This document shows, one piece after another, positions 45,280 through 55,012 of a stretch of 64,000 nt of DNA. The position numbers and the translations under genes are program-made. The notes beneath the pieces were generated by a model that saw only the letters and a program-made list of their open reading frames with translations, did no database searches and was not told the origin of the DNA. Source of the DNA: Anthonomus grandis grandis (lineage: Eukaryota; Arthropoda; Insecta; Coleoptera; Curculionidae); assembly GCF_022605725.1 (NCBI RefSeq), contig NC_065561.1:21676256-21740255 (forward strand), read 5' to 3'. The number at the start of each line of letters is the position of its first letter. Within the stretch, counting starts at the first letter, position 1.

Positions 45280-45750
45280 GCCTAGAATAAGTTAATTAGT
45301 ATTAAGAAGACTTTTATAGGGAGTAAACGTGGTTCAAACTTCAATAATAGACCTCACATTAACTTCAAGTGCCTGGAATAAATTTTTGACTACTTAGAAG
45401 ACCCTTACAGGCAATTGAAGTGGCTCAGATTCCTATAATAAGCCCTCAGATTACCATCAAGTGCCTGGAATAAGTTAATGAGTACTTAAAAGACACTTAC
45501 AGGCAGTTGAACTGCAATATACCCTCAAATAACCTTCACGCGCCTAAAATAAGTTTATGAAATTATTGCAAACTAAACGAGTAACTGACAACATTAAAAA
45601 TTATAGACAATATTCTTTACAGGCTTTGTCAGGATGAGGTTGATATGGTGTACATGTATGGTGTTAATGTGAAGTATTACGGAGTTCTTATCACTCATCG
45701 TAACTTGGTGATTTGAGAAGATTCACATGAGAGAGACAACATTTACTTAC

Positions 45751-45960
45751 TTGCCACTCCATATCCTTATCGATGAACCTAAGGGTCCAAGGATTAACGT
45801 TGGCACTCCGCATCCTTTTGTTACTCTCGATCTCAATGCTATGATCGATAATGTCGTCGACCTGCTCGATGACCACCTTCTTAGGCGCGTTCAGTTCGTA
45901 CTTCTGTTTACCCTTTGGCTCCAATGTTTCGTCCAGGTCTGCCGATATCGATCTGTGAAG
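45751..45960 (-). CDS. Ac78C: Adenylyl cyclase exon: C1b linker to TM7
   Basis: The exon reads LHRSISADLDETLEPKGKQK, then APKKVVIEQVDDIIDHSIEI, SNKRMRSANVNPWTLRFIDK, DMEWQ. N-K-R and the following L-x-F-x-D segment match the C1b/TM7 linker of AC8. The acceptor TTTTACCGTAG precedes 45960, chosen because it alone keeps phase 0; the donor is GTAAGT after 45751. Confidence 0.92.
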
Positions 45961-46011
45961 CTACGGTAAAAGTTTATTGACGAATCAAATCATTCGGGAT
46001 GATTTACGCAC

Positions 46012-46201
46012 GTTTTCGAACGGTATTTCCGGCGTCCAGTCGGTGGTGTTCTCGTCTTCGATGCCGCTATGTTGGATACCGCTGTCGCTCCTCTCCCTCG
46101 AGGGTGTCCGTGACGGGAAACTGGGCGTTTTCGGTGACTTTGGCGTACTTACGTTGCTGTTTATGATCTCTTCTTCCGGCCACAGTTTGTTTGAGAATAT
46201 G
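46012..46201 (-). CDS. Ac78C: Adenylyl cyclase exon: C1b linker
   Basis: The exon reads IFSNKLWPEEEIINSNVSTP, then a Ser/Thr/Pro/Arg-rich stretch (KSPKTPSFPSRTPSRERS), SGIEDENTTDWTPEIPFEN. The end matches W-S-P-E-L-P-F-D-N of AC8. The donor is GTGCGT and the intron to the next exon is 51 nt. Several SP/TP sites suggest proline-directed phosphorylation (inference). Confidence 0.92.
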
Positions 46202-46254
46202 CTGAAACGAATATTCTCCCTATATAAGATTGAGAATTAAATGGACTTGCTCAC

Positions 46255-46425
46255 CTTGGTCTGGACGCCAGCCTCCTTCGAAGCAACATCGGCTCGCATT
46301 GCTTTATCAAATAAGTGGTGACGTTATGCTCCTTCAGATACGAATCTCGTTCTTGGCCATTGCCTGGTTCCACTTCGTAGGCCCCGTTCAAGCATTGAAA
46401 GGTCGCCTCCGATATGTGGACTTGT
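46255..46425 (-). CDS. Ac78C: Adenylyl cyclase exon: end of C1a
   Basis: The exon reads QVHISEATFQCLNGAYEVEP, GNGQERDSYLKEHNVTTYLI and KQ. HISxAT, LNGxYEVE and YLI are the last strands of the C1 catalytic fold. The acceptor is GATTTCTAG before 46425, the donor GTGAGC after 46255, phase 2 at both ends. Confidence 0.96.
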
Positions 46426-46482
46426 CTAGAAATCGCTCTGGTGATGTTTTGTCCAGTTGGAAAGGTGGAGTTCGTAACTTAC

Positions 46483-46622
46483 CCGGGTTTTCCTCCAGAC
46501 TCCATGTGGTTCGCCAGGCGGACGTCGTAGGACCAAATGTCAAACTGCCACTTTCGGAGACCGAGGACCCCGCATAGTACCGAACCGGAATGGATGCCTA
46601 TTCTCATGTCCAAGTCTGCCAC
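46483..46622 (-). CDS. Ac78C: Adenylyl cyclase exon: C1a (first exon found in window)
   Basis: The exon reads VADLDMRIGIHSGSVLCGVL, GLRKWQFDIWSYDVRLANHM, ESGGKP. This is the second half of C1a (dimer interface and W-S-x-D-V motif). The acceptor CTGTTCCAG precedes 46622 in phase 0. The exon that should carry the two metal-binding Asp residues must lie further right; I did not find it. Confidence 0.96.
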
Positions 46623-46657
46623 CTGGAACAGAACCACTGCGGTCTAAGTAGTGAAAT

Positions 46658-46687
46658 TACCAAGTCAAAGGCCTTGGAGAGGTCCTC
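46658..46687 (-). pseudogene. Reverse transcriptase motif A fragment
   Basis: The - strand reads EDLSKAFDLV, the RT motif A of non-LTR elements, 35 nt upstream of the acceptor of cyclase exon 46622. No further RT motif is visible around it. Confidence 0.5.
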
Positions 46688-46829
46688 CAAAGGATTTAGT
46701 TTAAGCAGTGCTGACACCTTATTAATTGACCCTAAAGAGAGGATCTCAGCACGATATCGTCTTATCAATTAAACGAATATACAGGCATACAGAAAAGATC
46801 CAGGATAAATTCGAATGGATTCAGTTATA

Positions 46830-47350
46830 ATGTCAGCTGCATAGTTCAAATTGAAAAAAGAGACCCTCAGATTACCTTGAAGCGCGTGAAATAAGTTTAT
46901 GGGTAGTCAAAGTGACTCAACTTCCTTAAATAGACCTTCAAGTGCCTGAAATAAGTATATGAGTAGTTAGAAGACACTTAGAGGCACTTAAAATGACTTC
47001 GTTTCCTTGATGAGACCTCTAGATTTCTTTTAAGTACCTAGATTAAGTTTATTAGTTTTTTGAAGACACTTGAGATGGTTCAAATTGAACAAAGAGACCC
47101 TCAGATTACCTTCAAGGGCCTAAAATAAATTTATGGGTACTTAGAAGTCTTTTACAGGCAGTCAAAGTGACCCAGATTCCTTAAATAGACCTTCAACTGT
47201 CTGGAATAAGTTTATGAGTACTTAGAAGTTACTTACAGGCAGTTGAAGTGCCTCAGATTCCTGTAACAGGCTCTCAAATTACGTTCAAGTGCCTGAAATA
47301 AGTTAATCAGTACTAAAAAGACTCCTATAGGCAGTCAACATGGTTCAAAC
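46830..47350 (+). repeat. Fragment of the irregular 85-120-bp repeat family
   Basis: Same words as in 41741-45560 (CAAGTGCCTGAAATAAGT, AGGCAGTCAAAGTGAC, TTAGAAGACACTT) in the same orientation, on the other side of the C1 exons. Confidence 0.8.
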
Positions 47351-47454
47351 ATGGTTCAAACAATGGAGGGGTTAAGGAGGTTCCAAGAAGCTATCAATAT
47401 ATGTAGCAATAGCTATGTAACAGTCTTATAATCGCGAATTATCTCGTCATACCT

Positions 47455-47464
47455 GGCGCCATCT
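47455..47464 (-). promoter_or_regulatory. CTCF-like site
   Basis: The - strand reads AGATGGCGCC, an exact match to the insect CTCF core AGRKGGCGC. It lies 70 bp from the first of three CCGCTAGGGGGC sites. Confidence 0.4.
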
Positions 47465-47479
47465 CTAGACAATCGTCGA

Positions 47480-47590
47480 ACGTTACCGTAGGCTGTATTC
47501 TGTCTAATATATCAAGAGCGGTCGCCGCTAGGGGGCCAATTGAAGTCTCATTAGTGGCGGGACTTTTAAATCGAAATAATTGAATACAAT
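47480..47590 (+). repeat. Dispersed repeat copy 1 with CTCF-like site
   Basis: Contains ACCGTAGGC, then CCGCTAGGGGGC at 47525-47536, CAATTGAAGTCT, GGCGGGA and TTTTAAATCGAAATAA. Two further copies lie at 47800-47880 and 48430-48550. CCGCTAGGGGGC fits the general CTCF consensus CCRSYAGRKGGC. Confidence 0.6.
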
Positions 47591-47799
47591 GTGAATGAAT
47601 GTGTTTATTGGTTTCTAGGTTATTATTTATTAAACATATTCGACATTTTTTCCATTTAGTATATATCTGGATAAGAAAAACTGTGTTTTTTTCGAGGCAT
47701 TTTCAAAAACTTAAAAGTGTCATGCTTGGACACTCTGTACTAATAATTTGTTTACGAAAATAAAATTAATGAAACTTACTGTAGGTATGCAAACGAGAC

Positions 47800-47880
47800 A
47801 TTATTAAATTGAGCCTTTGCCGCTAGGAGGCCAGTTGAAGTCTGATAAATTGGCGGGAATTTTAAATCGAAATAAATGAG
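47800..47880 (+). repeat. Dispersed repeat copy 2 with diverged CTCF-like site
   Basis: Contains CCGCTAGGAGGC (47820-47831), CAGTTGAAGTCT, ATAAATTGGCGGGAA, TTTTAAATCGAAATAAAT. One base of the site departs from the other copies. Confidence 0.55.
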
Positions 47881-47929
47881 TAGCGTGTAAATGGAATAAT
47901 AATTTATTAAGTTTGCAATAAACTGATTT

Positions 47930-48270
47930 TAAGTGCCTGGAATAACTGCAATGAAAGCACTTAATATATTCATTTTATTCCAGGCATTTGGAATAATTTT
48001 ATCTAATAATGTTTTTTTAAGGATTTAAAAACCAGTTGGTTGCAATTGAAAAAAAAACATTTTTAGTTCCTTGATGTAATTCGACGTATTTTTTTAATGT
48101 TTTCCAGGCATTTAAAGTATTTTTTTTCCTTACCCCAGGTAGCTAAATAAATTTCGAAATTTCTTCCAGGCATTTGGAATTACCTGTTTTTCCAGTTTCC
48201 TGTTATTCCAAGAATACATTTTTCATTTCCAGATTTGTGGACTAATATTATCTATATATATATTATTTCA
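47930..48270 (+). repeat. Scattered CCAGGCATTTGGA-type units
   Basis: TTCCAGGCATTTGGAAT occurs twice and TTTTCCAGGCATTTAAAG once, resembling the core of the 348-bp satellite of the byn intron. No regular array. Confidence 0.5.
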
Positions 48271-51200
48271 TAGTTATTCACCAGATATTTTAAGATTGAA
48301 AATAGATTCACAAAACCTGGAACGAATTTTAACAATTGAAAATCTGAAAAGTCTAAATCTTTGAAAATCCGATAGTTTAAAAAACTAAAAATTCAGAAAT
48401 TTAAAAGTCTAAAAATTCAAAGAATTGATTACCGTAGGCAGTGTTTTACCTAGTATATAAGAAGCGTTCGCCGCTAGGGGGCCAATTGAAGTCTAATAAA
48501 TTGGCGGGAAGTTTAAATCGAAATAAATTAATACCCTGCAAGTGGAATAATTTTTTAAGGTTGCAATAAGCTGATTATAAATGCCTGAAAGATATCAAAT
48601 AAAAATATTTCAAATGCTTGCAGAAAAATGGAATTTCCAAAAATCCAATAGTCCGAAAATTAAAAAATTGTAAATAAGAATACAAAAAATGAAAAATTCA
48701 AAAGTTTTTTAAAATTTTAATTCAATAGTTCAAAGATCCAAAAAGTCCTTCCAATAGTTAAAAAAAAAAAAAACAAAATCCAATAATCCAAAGATCCAAA
48801 AAGCCAAATATTCAAAACTTCATTAGTTTAGAATATCAAAATCCCAAAAAATCAAAAACCCAATAGCTTAAAAAACAAAAAATTCAGAAATCCAAATTCA
48901 AAGAAGTTCAAAAATCCAATAGTCTGTAAACAAAAAATTTTAAACAAAAAATTCAAAAATTTTCCAAAACTCCAATCCAATAGTTTAAAAATACAAAAAG
49001 TCCAATCCAATAGTTCAAAAAATTCAAAAAGCCAAATATTCAAAACTTCATTGGTTTAAAAATTCAAAATCCCAAAAATCAAAAATTCGAAAATTTAAAA
49101 ATCCAAAGATTTAGAAGTCCAAAACTTCAAAAAATCCATAGTTTGAAAATTCAAAAATTTACAAATTCGAAAGTCAAAAATTCCAAAAAATTATTAGTTT
49201 AAAAAACCAAAAATTCTTAAATTCAAATTCAAAAAAGTCCCCTAAAATCCAATAGTCCAAAAATTAATAAATTGTAAACAAAAAAACAAAAAGTGAAAAA
49301 TTCAAAAGTTTAAAAATTTTTCAAAACTTCAATTCAATAGTTCAAAGATCCAAAAAGTCTATTACAATATTTAAAAAAAAAATAAAAGAATTCAAAAATC
49401 CATTAGTTTAAAGATTCAAGAATGTCAATCCAATTGTTCAAAAAACATAAAAATTCAAAACTTCAATAATTCAAAAATCCAAAAAGCTAAATATTCAAAA
49501 CTTTATTAGTTTAAAAGTTCAAAATTCCAAAAATTTAAAAGTCTAAAACTCCAAAAATCCAATACTTTAAAAAAAGTCCAAAAATCTAATCGAATAGTTC
49601 AAAGATCCAAGAAGCCAAATATTTAAAATTTCATAAGTTCAAAATTCCAAAAAAATCAAAACACAAAAATTTGAACTGACAAAAACGTAAAAATTTAAAA
49701 ATCAAAAATTTTCCAAAACTCCAGTCCAATAGTTTAAAGATCCAAGAATGTTAATCTAATTGTTCAAAAAACATAAAAATTCAAAAGTTCAATAATTCAA
49801 AAATCCAAAAAGCCAAATATTCAAAACTTCATTAGTTTAAAAGTTGAAAATCCCAAAAAATCAAAAATTTGAAAGTTTAAAAATCCAAAAATTTAAAAAT
49901 CTAAAACTCCAAAAATCCAATAGTTTAAAAAAGCAAAAATAAAGTTTATTCCAATAGTTAAAAAAAAACAAAAAAATTAAAAAATCCAATAGTTCAAAGA
50001 TCAAAAAGCCAAATATTCAAAACTTCATTAGTTTAAAGGATCAAAAATCCAATAGCTTAAAAAACCAAAAATTCAGAAGTTCAAAACTTCAAAAAAATTT
50101 AAATCCAAAATCTAATAGTTTCAAGAACCAAAAATTTATAAATTAAAATTCAAAGAAATCCAATAGTCCGAAAATCAAAAAATTGTAACCAAAAACACAA
50201 AAACCGAAAAAAATAAAAAATTCAAAAATTTTCCAAAATCCAATCCAATAGTTTAAAGATCCAAGAGTGTCAATCCAATTATTCAAAAAATAAAAAAAAT
50301 TCAAATTTCCAATAATTCAAAGATCCAAAAAGTCAAATATTCAAAACTTCATTAGTTTAAAAGTTCAAAATCCCAAAAATCGAAAATTAAAAAATCCAAA
50401 GATTTAGAAGTCCAAAATTTCAAAAAATCAATAGTCTAAAAACCAAAAAGTTACAAATTCGAAAGTCAAAAATTCCAAAAAATTATTAGTTTAAAAAAAC
50501 AAAAATTCTTAAATCCAATTTCAAAAAAGTCCAAAACTCCAAAAAAATTAAAATCTAGAAATCTAATAGTTTCAAAAACCAAAAATCCATAAATTCAAAA
50601 ATCTCCAAAGATTAAAATCCGATAGTCAGAAAATCAATAAATTGTAAACAAAAATACAAAAACCGAAAAAAATTCAAAATTCAAAAATTTTCCAAAACTC
50701 CAAATCCAATAGTTCAAAAAACAAAAAAAATCAAAAATCTAATAATGCCAAGATTCAAAAAGCCAAATATTTAAGACTTCATTAGTTTAAAAGTTCACCA
50801 AATTCGAAAATTTAAAAATCCAAAAATTTAAAAGTTCAAAACTCAAAAAATTTATTAGTTCAAAAAAAAACAAAATTTCCTAAATTCAAATTCAAAAAAG
50901 TACAAAAATTCAATAGTCCGAAAATTAAAAAATTGTAAACAAGAATACAAAAAGTGAAAAATTCAAAAATTTAAAAATTTTTCAAAACTTCAATTCAATA
51001 GTTCAAAGATCCAAAAAGCCAAATATTCAAAGCTTCATTAGTGTAAAAGTTCAAAATTCCAAAAAAATGAAAATTCAAAAATCTAATAGTTTCAAGAACC
51101 AAAAATTTATAAATTAAAATTCAAAGAAATCCAAAAACCTAATAGTCCGAAAATCAAAAAATTGTAAACAAAAACACAAAAACCCAAAAAAAATTAAAAA

Positions 51201-52790
51201 TTTAAAAATTTTCCAAAACTTCAATCCAATAGTTTAAAGATCCAAAAATGTCAATCCAATTGTTCAAAAAACAAAAAAATTCAAAACTTCAATAATTCAA
51301 AGATTCAAAAAGCCAAATATTCAAAACTTTATTAGTTTAAAAGTTGAAAATCCCAAAAAATCAAAAATTTGAAAGATTAAAAATCCAAAAATTTAAAAGT
51401 CTAAAACTCCAAAAATCCAATAGTTTAAAAAAGCAAAAATCCATAAATTCAAATTCAAAGAAGTCCAAAAGTCTGAAAATTAATAAATTGTAAACAAAAA
51501 TACAAAAAGTGAAAAATTCAAAAGTTTAAAAATTTTTCAAAACTCCAATCCAATAGTTTAAAGATCCAAGAATGTCAATCCAATTGTTAAAAAAAACAAA
51601 AAAATTTAAAACTCCAATAATTCAAAGATCCAAAAAGTCAAATATTCAAAACTTCATTAGTTTAAAAGTTCAAAATTCGAAAAATCAAAAATTTGAAAGT
51701 TTAAAAATTCAAAAATTTAAAAGTCAAAAACTTCAAAAAATCAATAGTTTAAAAACCCAAAAATTCTTAAATTCAAATTCAAAGAAGTCCAGAAATCCAA
51801 TAGTCTGAAAATAAATAAATTGTAAACAAAAATATAAAAAGTGAAAAATTCAAAAGTTTAAAAATAAAACTTTAATTCAATAGTTCAAAGATTCAAAAAG
51901 TCTATTCCAATAGTTGAAAAAAAAAAACAAAAAAATCCAATAGTCCAAAGATCCAAAAAGCCAAATATTCAAAACTTCATTAAATTAAAAGTTGAAAATC
52001 CCAAAAAATCAAAAGTTTGAAAGTTTAAAAATCCAAAAATTTAAAAATCTAAAACTCCAAAAATCCAATAGTTTAAAAAAGCAAAAATCAAGTCTATTTC
52101 AATAGTTGAAAAAAAAACAAAAAAATTAAAAAATCCAATAGTTCAAAGATCCAAAAAGCCTAATATTCAAAACTTCATTAGTTTAAAAGTTCAAAATCCC
52201 AAAAATGAAAAATTTGAAAGCTTAAAAATCCAAAAAGTCTAAAACTCGAAAAATCCAATAGTTTAAAAAATCAAAAATTCATAAATTCAAATTCAAAGAA
52301 GTCCAAAAATCCAATAGTCCGAAAATCAAAATTTCATAAGTACAAAATTCCAAAAAATCAAAACACAAAAATTTGAACTGTCAAAAACCTAAAAATTAAA
52401 AAATTCAAGAGCCCAGAATTTCAAAAAAACAAACAACAAAAGATCAAATCCCATTAAAAAACAAAAAAATATAAATTTAAAAGTATAAAAATAAAAAAAT
52501 TGAAAAATGTCAATAATTCAAAACTCCAACAGTTCTAAACTTTAAAAAGTCAATAATTCAAAAAATTTTAAAATCGAAAACCCCAAAAGTCTAAAAATCA
52601 AAATATTTTAAGTAAAAAATCCAGAAGTGAAAAAATCTTAAATTTTAAATATTCAAAAGTCCAATAGGACAAAAATTTAAAAGTTTAAAAATTGAAAAAA
52701 TCAAAAATTCATACTTTAAAATACCAACTGTTGAAAAACCCGAAAAGAATCGAAAACACTAAAAATCTACTAACCTAAACTAAAAAAAGA
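48270..52790. repeat. A-rich low-complexity tract with about 10-bp word pattern
   Basis: The + strand is a mosaic of words such as TTCAAAAATCCAAAAAGCC, AATATTCAAAACTTCATTAG, TTTAAAAATCCAAAAATTT and CCAATAGTTTAAAA, so that A-tracts of 4-7 bases recur roughly every 9-11 bases for 4.5 kb. C strongly exceeds G on this strand. Blocks of 300-500 bp are duplicated (e.g. words around 49830 and 51340). It contains no gene; open frames here are compositional. A copy of the CTCF-like dispersed repeat is embedded at its left edge. Confidence 0.85.
48430..48550 (+). repeat. Dispersed repeat copy 3 with CTCF-like site
   Basis: Contains ACCGTAGGCAGTGT, CCGCTAGGGGGC (48471-48482), CAATTGAAGTCT, ATAAATTGGCGGGAA, TTTAAATCGAAATAAATT. 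It shares most of its length with copy 1. Confidence 0.6.
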
Positions 52791-53037
52791 TTTACCATCC
52801 CGTGTACATACCTAATATAACATTTTATAACACAACTATTAAAAATTTAATTATAACCTTACACACTCGGTATTCCAAATAGCGAAACGAACAACTCAAA
52901 TAGTAATAAATTATTTACAATCACAATTGAATAGCGATCCGGTTGTGTGATGTCACGATATGCGTTCGGAATGCACCGTCTAGTTAAATCAGGAGCGAAT
53001 TTAATTCAGTCTACTTAAAACACTATTGCCAGTAACC
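52791..53037 (+). promoter_or_regulatory. Upstream region of the first ecdysteroid-kinase-like gene
   Basis: Unique sequence between the A-rich tract and the ATG at 53038. TCAGTC at 53006-53011 fits the insect initiator and would leave a 5' UTR of about 30 nt. No TATA box is apparent at the matching distance. Confidence 0.4.
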
Positions 53038-54672
53038 ATGAAAGATCTACGATACCTCAAAGAGGTGCTGAAAAGTGCTGTGAGTGATGCTGATTCTTGT
53101 GATACTCCTTGGGTTAAACTTGGGGATAAAATTAAAGGAATTTTAGCTCTTGATGTTTTCAAGAACTTTGATGAACAAGTTTCACGTCTACAAGAAGCTT
53201 TGGACACCCTTGGAGTGAATTTTGTGCCATCCATATACAGCTTTTTAACAAAATTGTTTGCTGAAACTGACGAGAAAACTAGACAGCAACATTTCCACGA
53301 ATTGCTTGACTGGTGCTTCACAGAGTTGCAACCACAGAAGTCTATTACACGCTCAGAGTTCGAACGAGACACTAAACTGCTGCTCCCTCTAGTGAAACTG
53401 GAAACAATCTTGAAAAATCTGGAAAATCAGGAGCTTATTAGGAATGTCCTTAATTACTTTGACAACCCGAGAATCAACCAAGAGGACATCTATGAAGCAG
53501 TTAAGACCTATTTGGGAAGCAGCAGCTATGAGCTGATCTCTTTTAAGTTAATCCCATTGGACGAACAAAATGGACATCTAGGAGACTATTTTCGGTTAAA
53601 AGTGGTTATTAAATCCAATGACAAGCTGGAAAAGTTAGATTGGTTTGCCAAGTTCTTGGTGCCACACTCGGAATACACGAAGCAAATCCTCGTAAGGGGT
53701 CCTTCGAAAAAAGAAGAGTTCTTTTACATGGAATACTTACCCAAACTGAAGCGGCTGGGATTATCGGATTTTGCCCCAAACTGTTACTTTTCACGAGTGG
53801 ACGACGTCATCGTTCTGGATGACGTGTGTGCCAGCGGTTTTACTGCACTAGCCCCGCACACGTTACTACAGAAAAATGAATTGAGATTAACCATAAAACA
53901 ACTTGCCAAACTCCATGCGGGTAGTCTTATCCTTGAAACAACTGAACAGTTGGCAACAGTTTATGGAGAGTACCTTGGTGAAACCCTGTTTTACTTAGGT
54001 ACCCCCGAATTTAATCAATCCTTCGCAAAAATCACCGATTCAATGGTTTATCTTAGTTCAGTATTTAAAGACTTAACGGGGAAATATTCTGAAAGTGAGT
54101 TGCGATTGAAAGCAGACAACTGGTGCAAAATCACTTTGGATAAACTGAAGAAATCCGATGAGCCAGTGAACGTGATATGCCACGGAGACATGTACGTTGC
54201 AAACTTGCTATTTAAATTCCGTGATGATAAAAGTGCCGAAGCTGTTAAGCTGATTGATTTCCAGTTGTTGAGGTATCAGCCTCCGATGTTAGAACTGTTA
54301 TTCTTGCTGTTCCAAAACACGCCTAAAGAAATCCTCGATGATAACCTCGAGAGTTTTCTTGAAGAATATTATGAGAGCTTAACAGGAATTTTGCTCCAAC
54401 ATAACTTGGATATCCAGCAAATACTTCCGAGGGAGTATTTTGAGGAAAGCAGGGATTCAATGGCAGTGTTGGCACTTTACATGACAATGTATTACTCGTC
54501 CGTGTGCGCCCTAGGACCCGAACTAAGAAAGGACATATTTGCTGGCAAATATGGCGATATTTATTGCACTAATACCATAATAAGTGTGGGCATAAAAACT
54601 GAGAATTACAGAAACGTTATGCGGGGGATTTTTGCGCGTTTCATTCAATTTTGTGACAAAGGATTAATATAA
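53038..54672 (+). CDS. Ecdysteroid-kinase-like protein (EcKL/CHK-like, DUF227), 544 aa
   Basis: An intronless gene coding for a protein of the arthropod EcKinase-like family, cytosolic kinases related to choline and aminoglycoside kinases; some phosphorylate ecdysteroids, and others are linked to detoxification. The kinase core begins near residue 160 (LIPLDEQNGHLGDYFRLKV). The catalytic loop is VICHGDMYVANLLF with His382, Asp384 and Asn389; the metal-binding Asp407 is in LIDFQ. Family members are usually about 400-430 residues; here about 130 extra N-terminal residues, predicted helical, precede the core. The start is the ATG in AACCATGAAA; the frame is open four codons further, but only to a TTG. 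AATAAA follows at 54700. Substrate unknown. The paralogue at 61856-63568 shares the same layout. Confidence 0.95.
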   Translation: MKDLRYLKEVLKSAVSDADSCDTPWVKLGDKIKGILALDVFKNFDEQVSRLQEALDTLGVNFVPSIYSFLTKLFAETDEKTRQQHFHELLDWCFTELQPQKSITRSEFERDTKLLLPLVKLETILKNLENQELIRNVLNYFDNPRINQEDIYEAVKTYLGSSSYELISFKLIPLDEQNGHLGDYFRLKVVIKSNDKLEKLDWFAKFLVPHSEYTKQILVRGPSKKEEFFYMEYLPKLKRLGLSDFAPNCYFSRVDDVIVLDDVCASGFTALAPHTLLQKNELRLTIKQLAKLHAGSLILETTEQLATVYGEYLGETLFYLGTPEFNQSFAKITDSMVYLSSVFKDLTGKYSESELRLKADNWCKITLDKLKKSDEPVNVICHGDMYVANLLFKFRDDKSAEAVKLIDFQLLRYQPPMLELLFLLFQNTPKEILDDNLESFLEEYYESLTGILLQHNLDIQQILPREYFEESRDSMAVLALYMTMYYSSVCALGPELRKDIFAGKYGDIYCTNTIISVGIKTENYRNVMRGIFARFIQFCDKGLI

Positions 54673-54699
54673 ATTATAGAGTGATATATTGTATATATA

Positions 54700-54705
54700 A
54701 ATAAA
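54700..54705 (+). terminator. Poly(A) signal of the first EcKL gene
   Basis: AATAAA about 28 bp after the stop codon, followed by unique sequence. Confidence 0.6.
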
Positions 54706-55012
54706 TTGATCATGCAGTAGTTGGATGGATTTTTATTGGGCATAACCACTTTTTAGATGCTCTTAAAGATAAATAAAGAGAATGGAATGTAGTGTTTTTT
54801 TTCCATTGCAATTGGATAAATTATGCCACGAAAATACAATTTCCAGAGGATCCCGACTATAGTACAAAAAATTGTTTTTTTTTTATATTTTAAAGAGAAA
54901 TTTTCAGATATAAAATATTAATTTTGCTTATTCCAGGCATTAGAAGCTCATTTTTCCAGGAAAAATTGTTTCATTTTCAGGCTCTTGGAAATTTTTAAAT
55001 TTTAGATTTTTC
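54706..55012. other. Spacer between EcKL gene and octamer array
   Basis: Unique AT-rich sequence with two CCAGGC-type words near 54940-54985. No gene. Confidence 0.5.

Larger units (their letters stand above)
41741..45560 (+). repeat. Irregular tandem repeat (85-120-bp units) with 1.5-1.6-kb higher-order duplication
   Basis: Units contain TTACAGGCAGTCAAAGTGACTCAGATTCC, TTCAAGTGCCTGGAATAAGTTTATGAGTAC and TTAGAAGACAC in varying spacing. A block of about 1.5 kb (from about 41880) is repeated from about 43380: CTGCCTTATAGGCAGTC at 42031 recurs at 43531, and a 73-codon open stretch at 42720-42941 recurs nearly unchanged at 44310-44531, 1590 bp on. Blocks of GAAGGACCAAAAAT-type sequence punctuate the array (41880-42010 and 43380-43510). 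Confidence 0.88.
21253..46622 (-). other. Ac78C: Gene span: membrane adenylyl cyclase, AC8/Ac78C type, 3' part
   Basis: Fourteen exons join with matching phases into 1083 codons plus stop. In order they code for the second part of catalytic domain C1 (MRIGIHSGSVLCGV, WQFDIWSYDV), the C1b linker, TM7, a long loop, TM8-TM12, the complete C2 domain (FATIPNFTDFY, KIKTV, FDIWGD, TVNLASRMDS) and a basic Ser-rich tail. The enzyme makes cyclic AMP from ATP at the plasma membrane; C2 supplies the adenine-binding Lys and Asp and the catalytic Asn/Arg (NLASR). Similarity to AC8 rather than other isoforms rests on RLDFLWKQQAERE, HLCALVDYA, IQVPKET and the post-C2 NYSTLAAVVYAL. TM1-TM6 and the metal-binding part of C1 are not in the exons found. 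The introns carry most satellites of the window. Confidence 0.93.

Noticed and set aside
46230..46577. 115-codon open frame on the + strand
   Set aside because: It is the antisense shadow of two cyclase C1 exons, which fit the family and splice sites on the - strand.
53026..53037. Upstream start of the first EcKL protein (four extra residues)
   Set aside because: The codon is TTG, not ATG; the first ATG at 53038 has a good context (AACCATGA).
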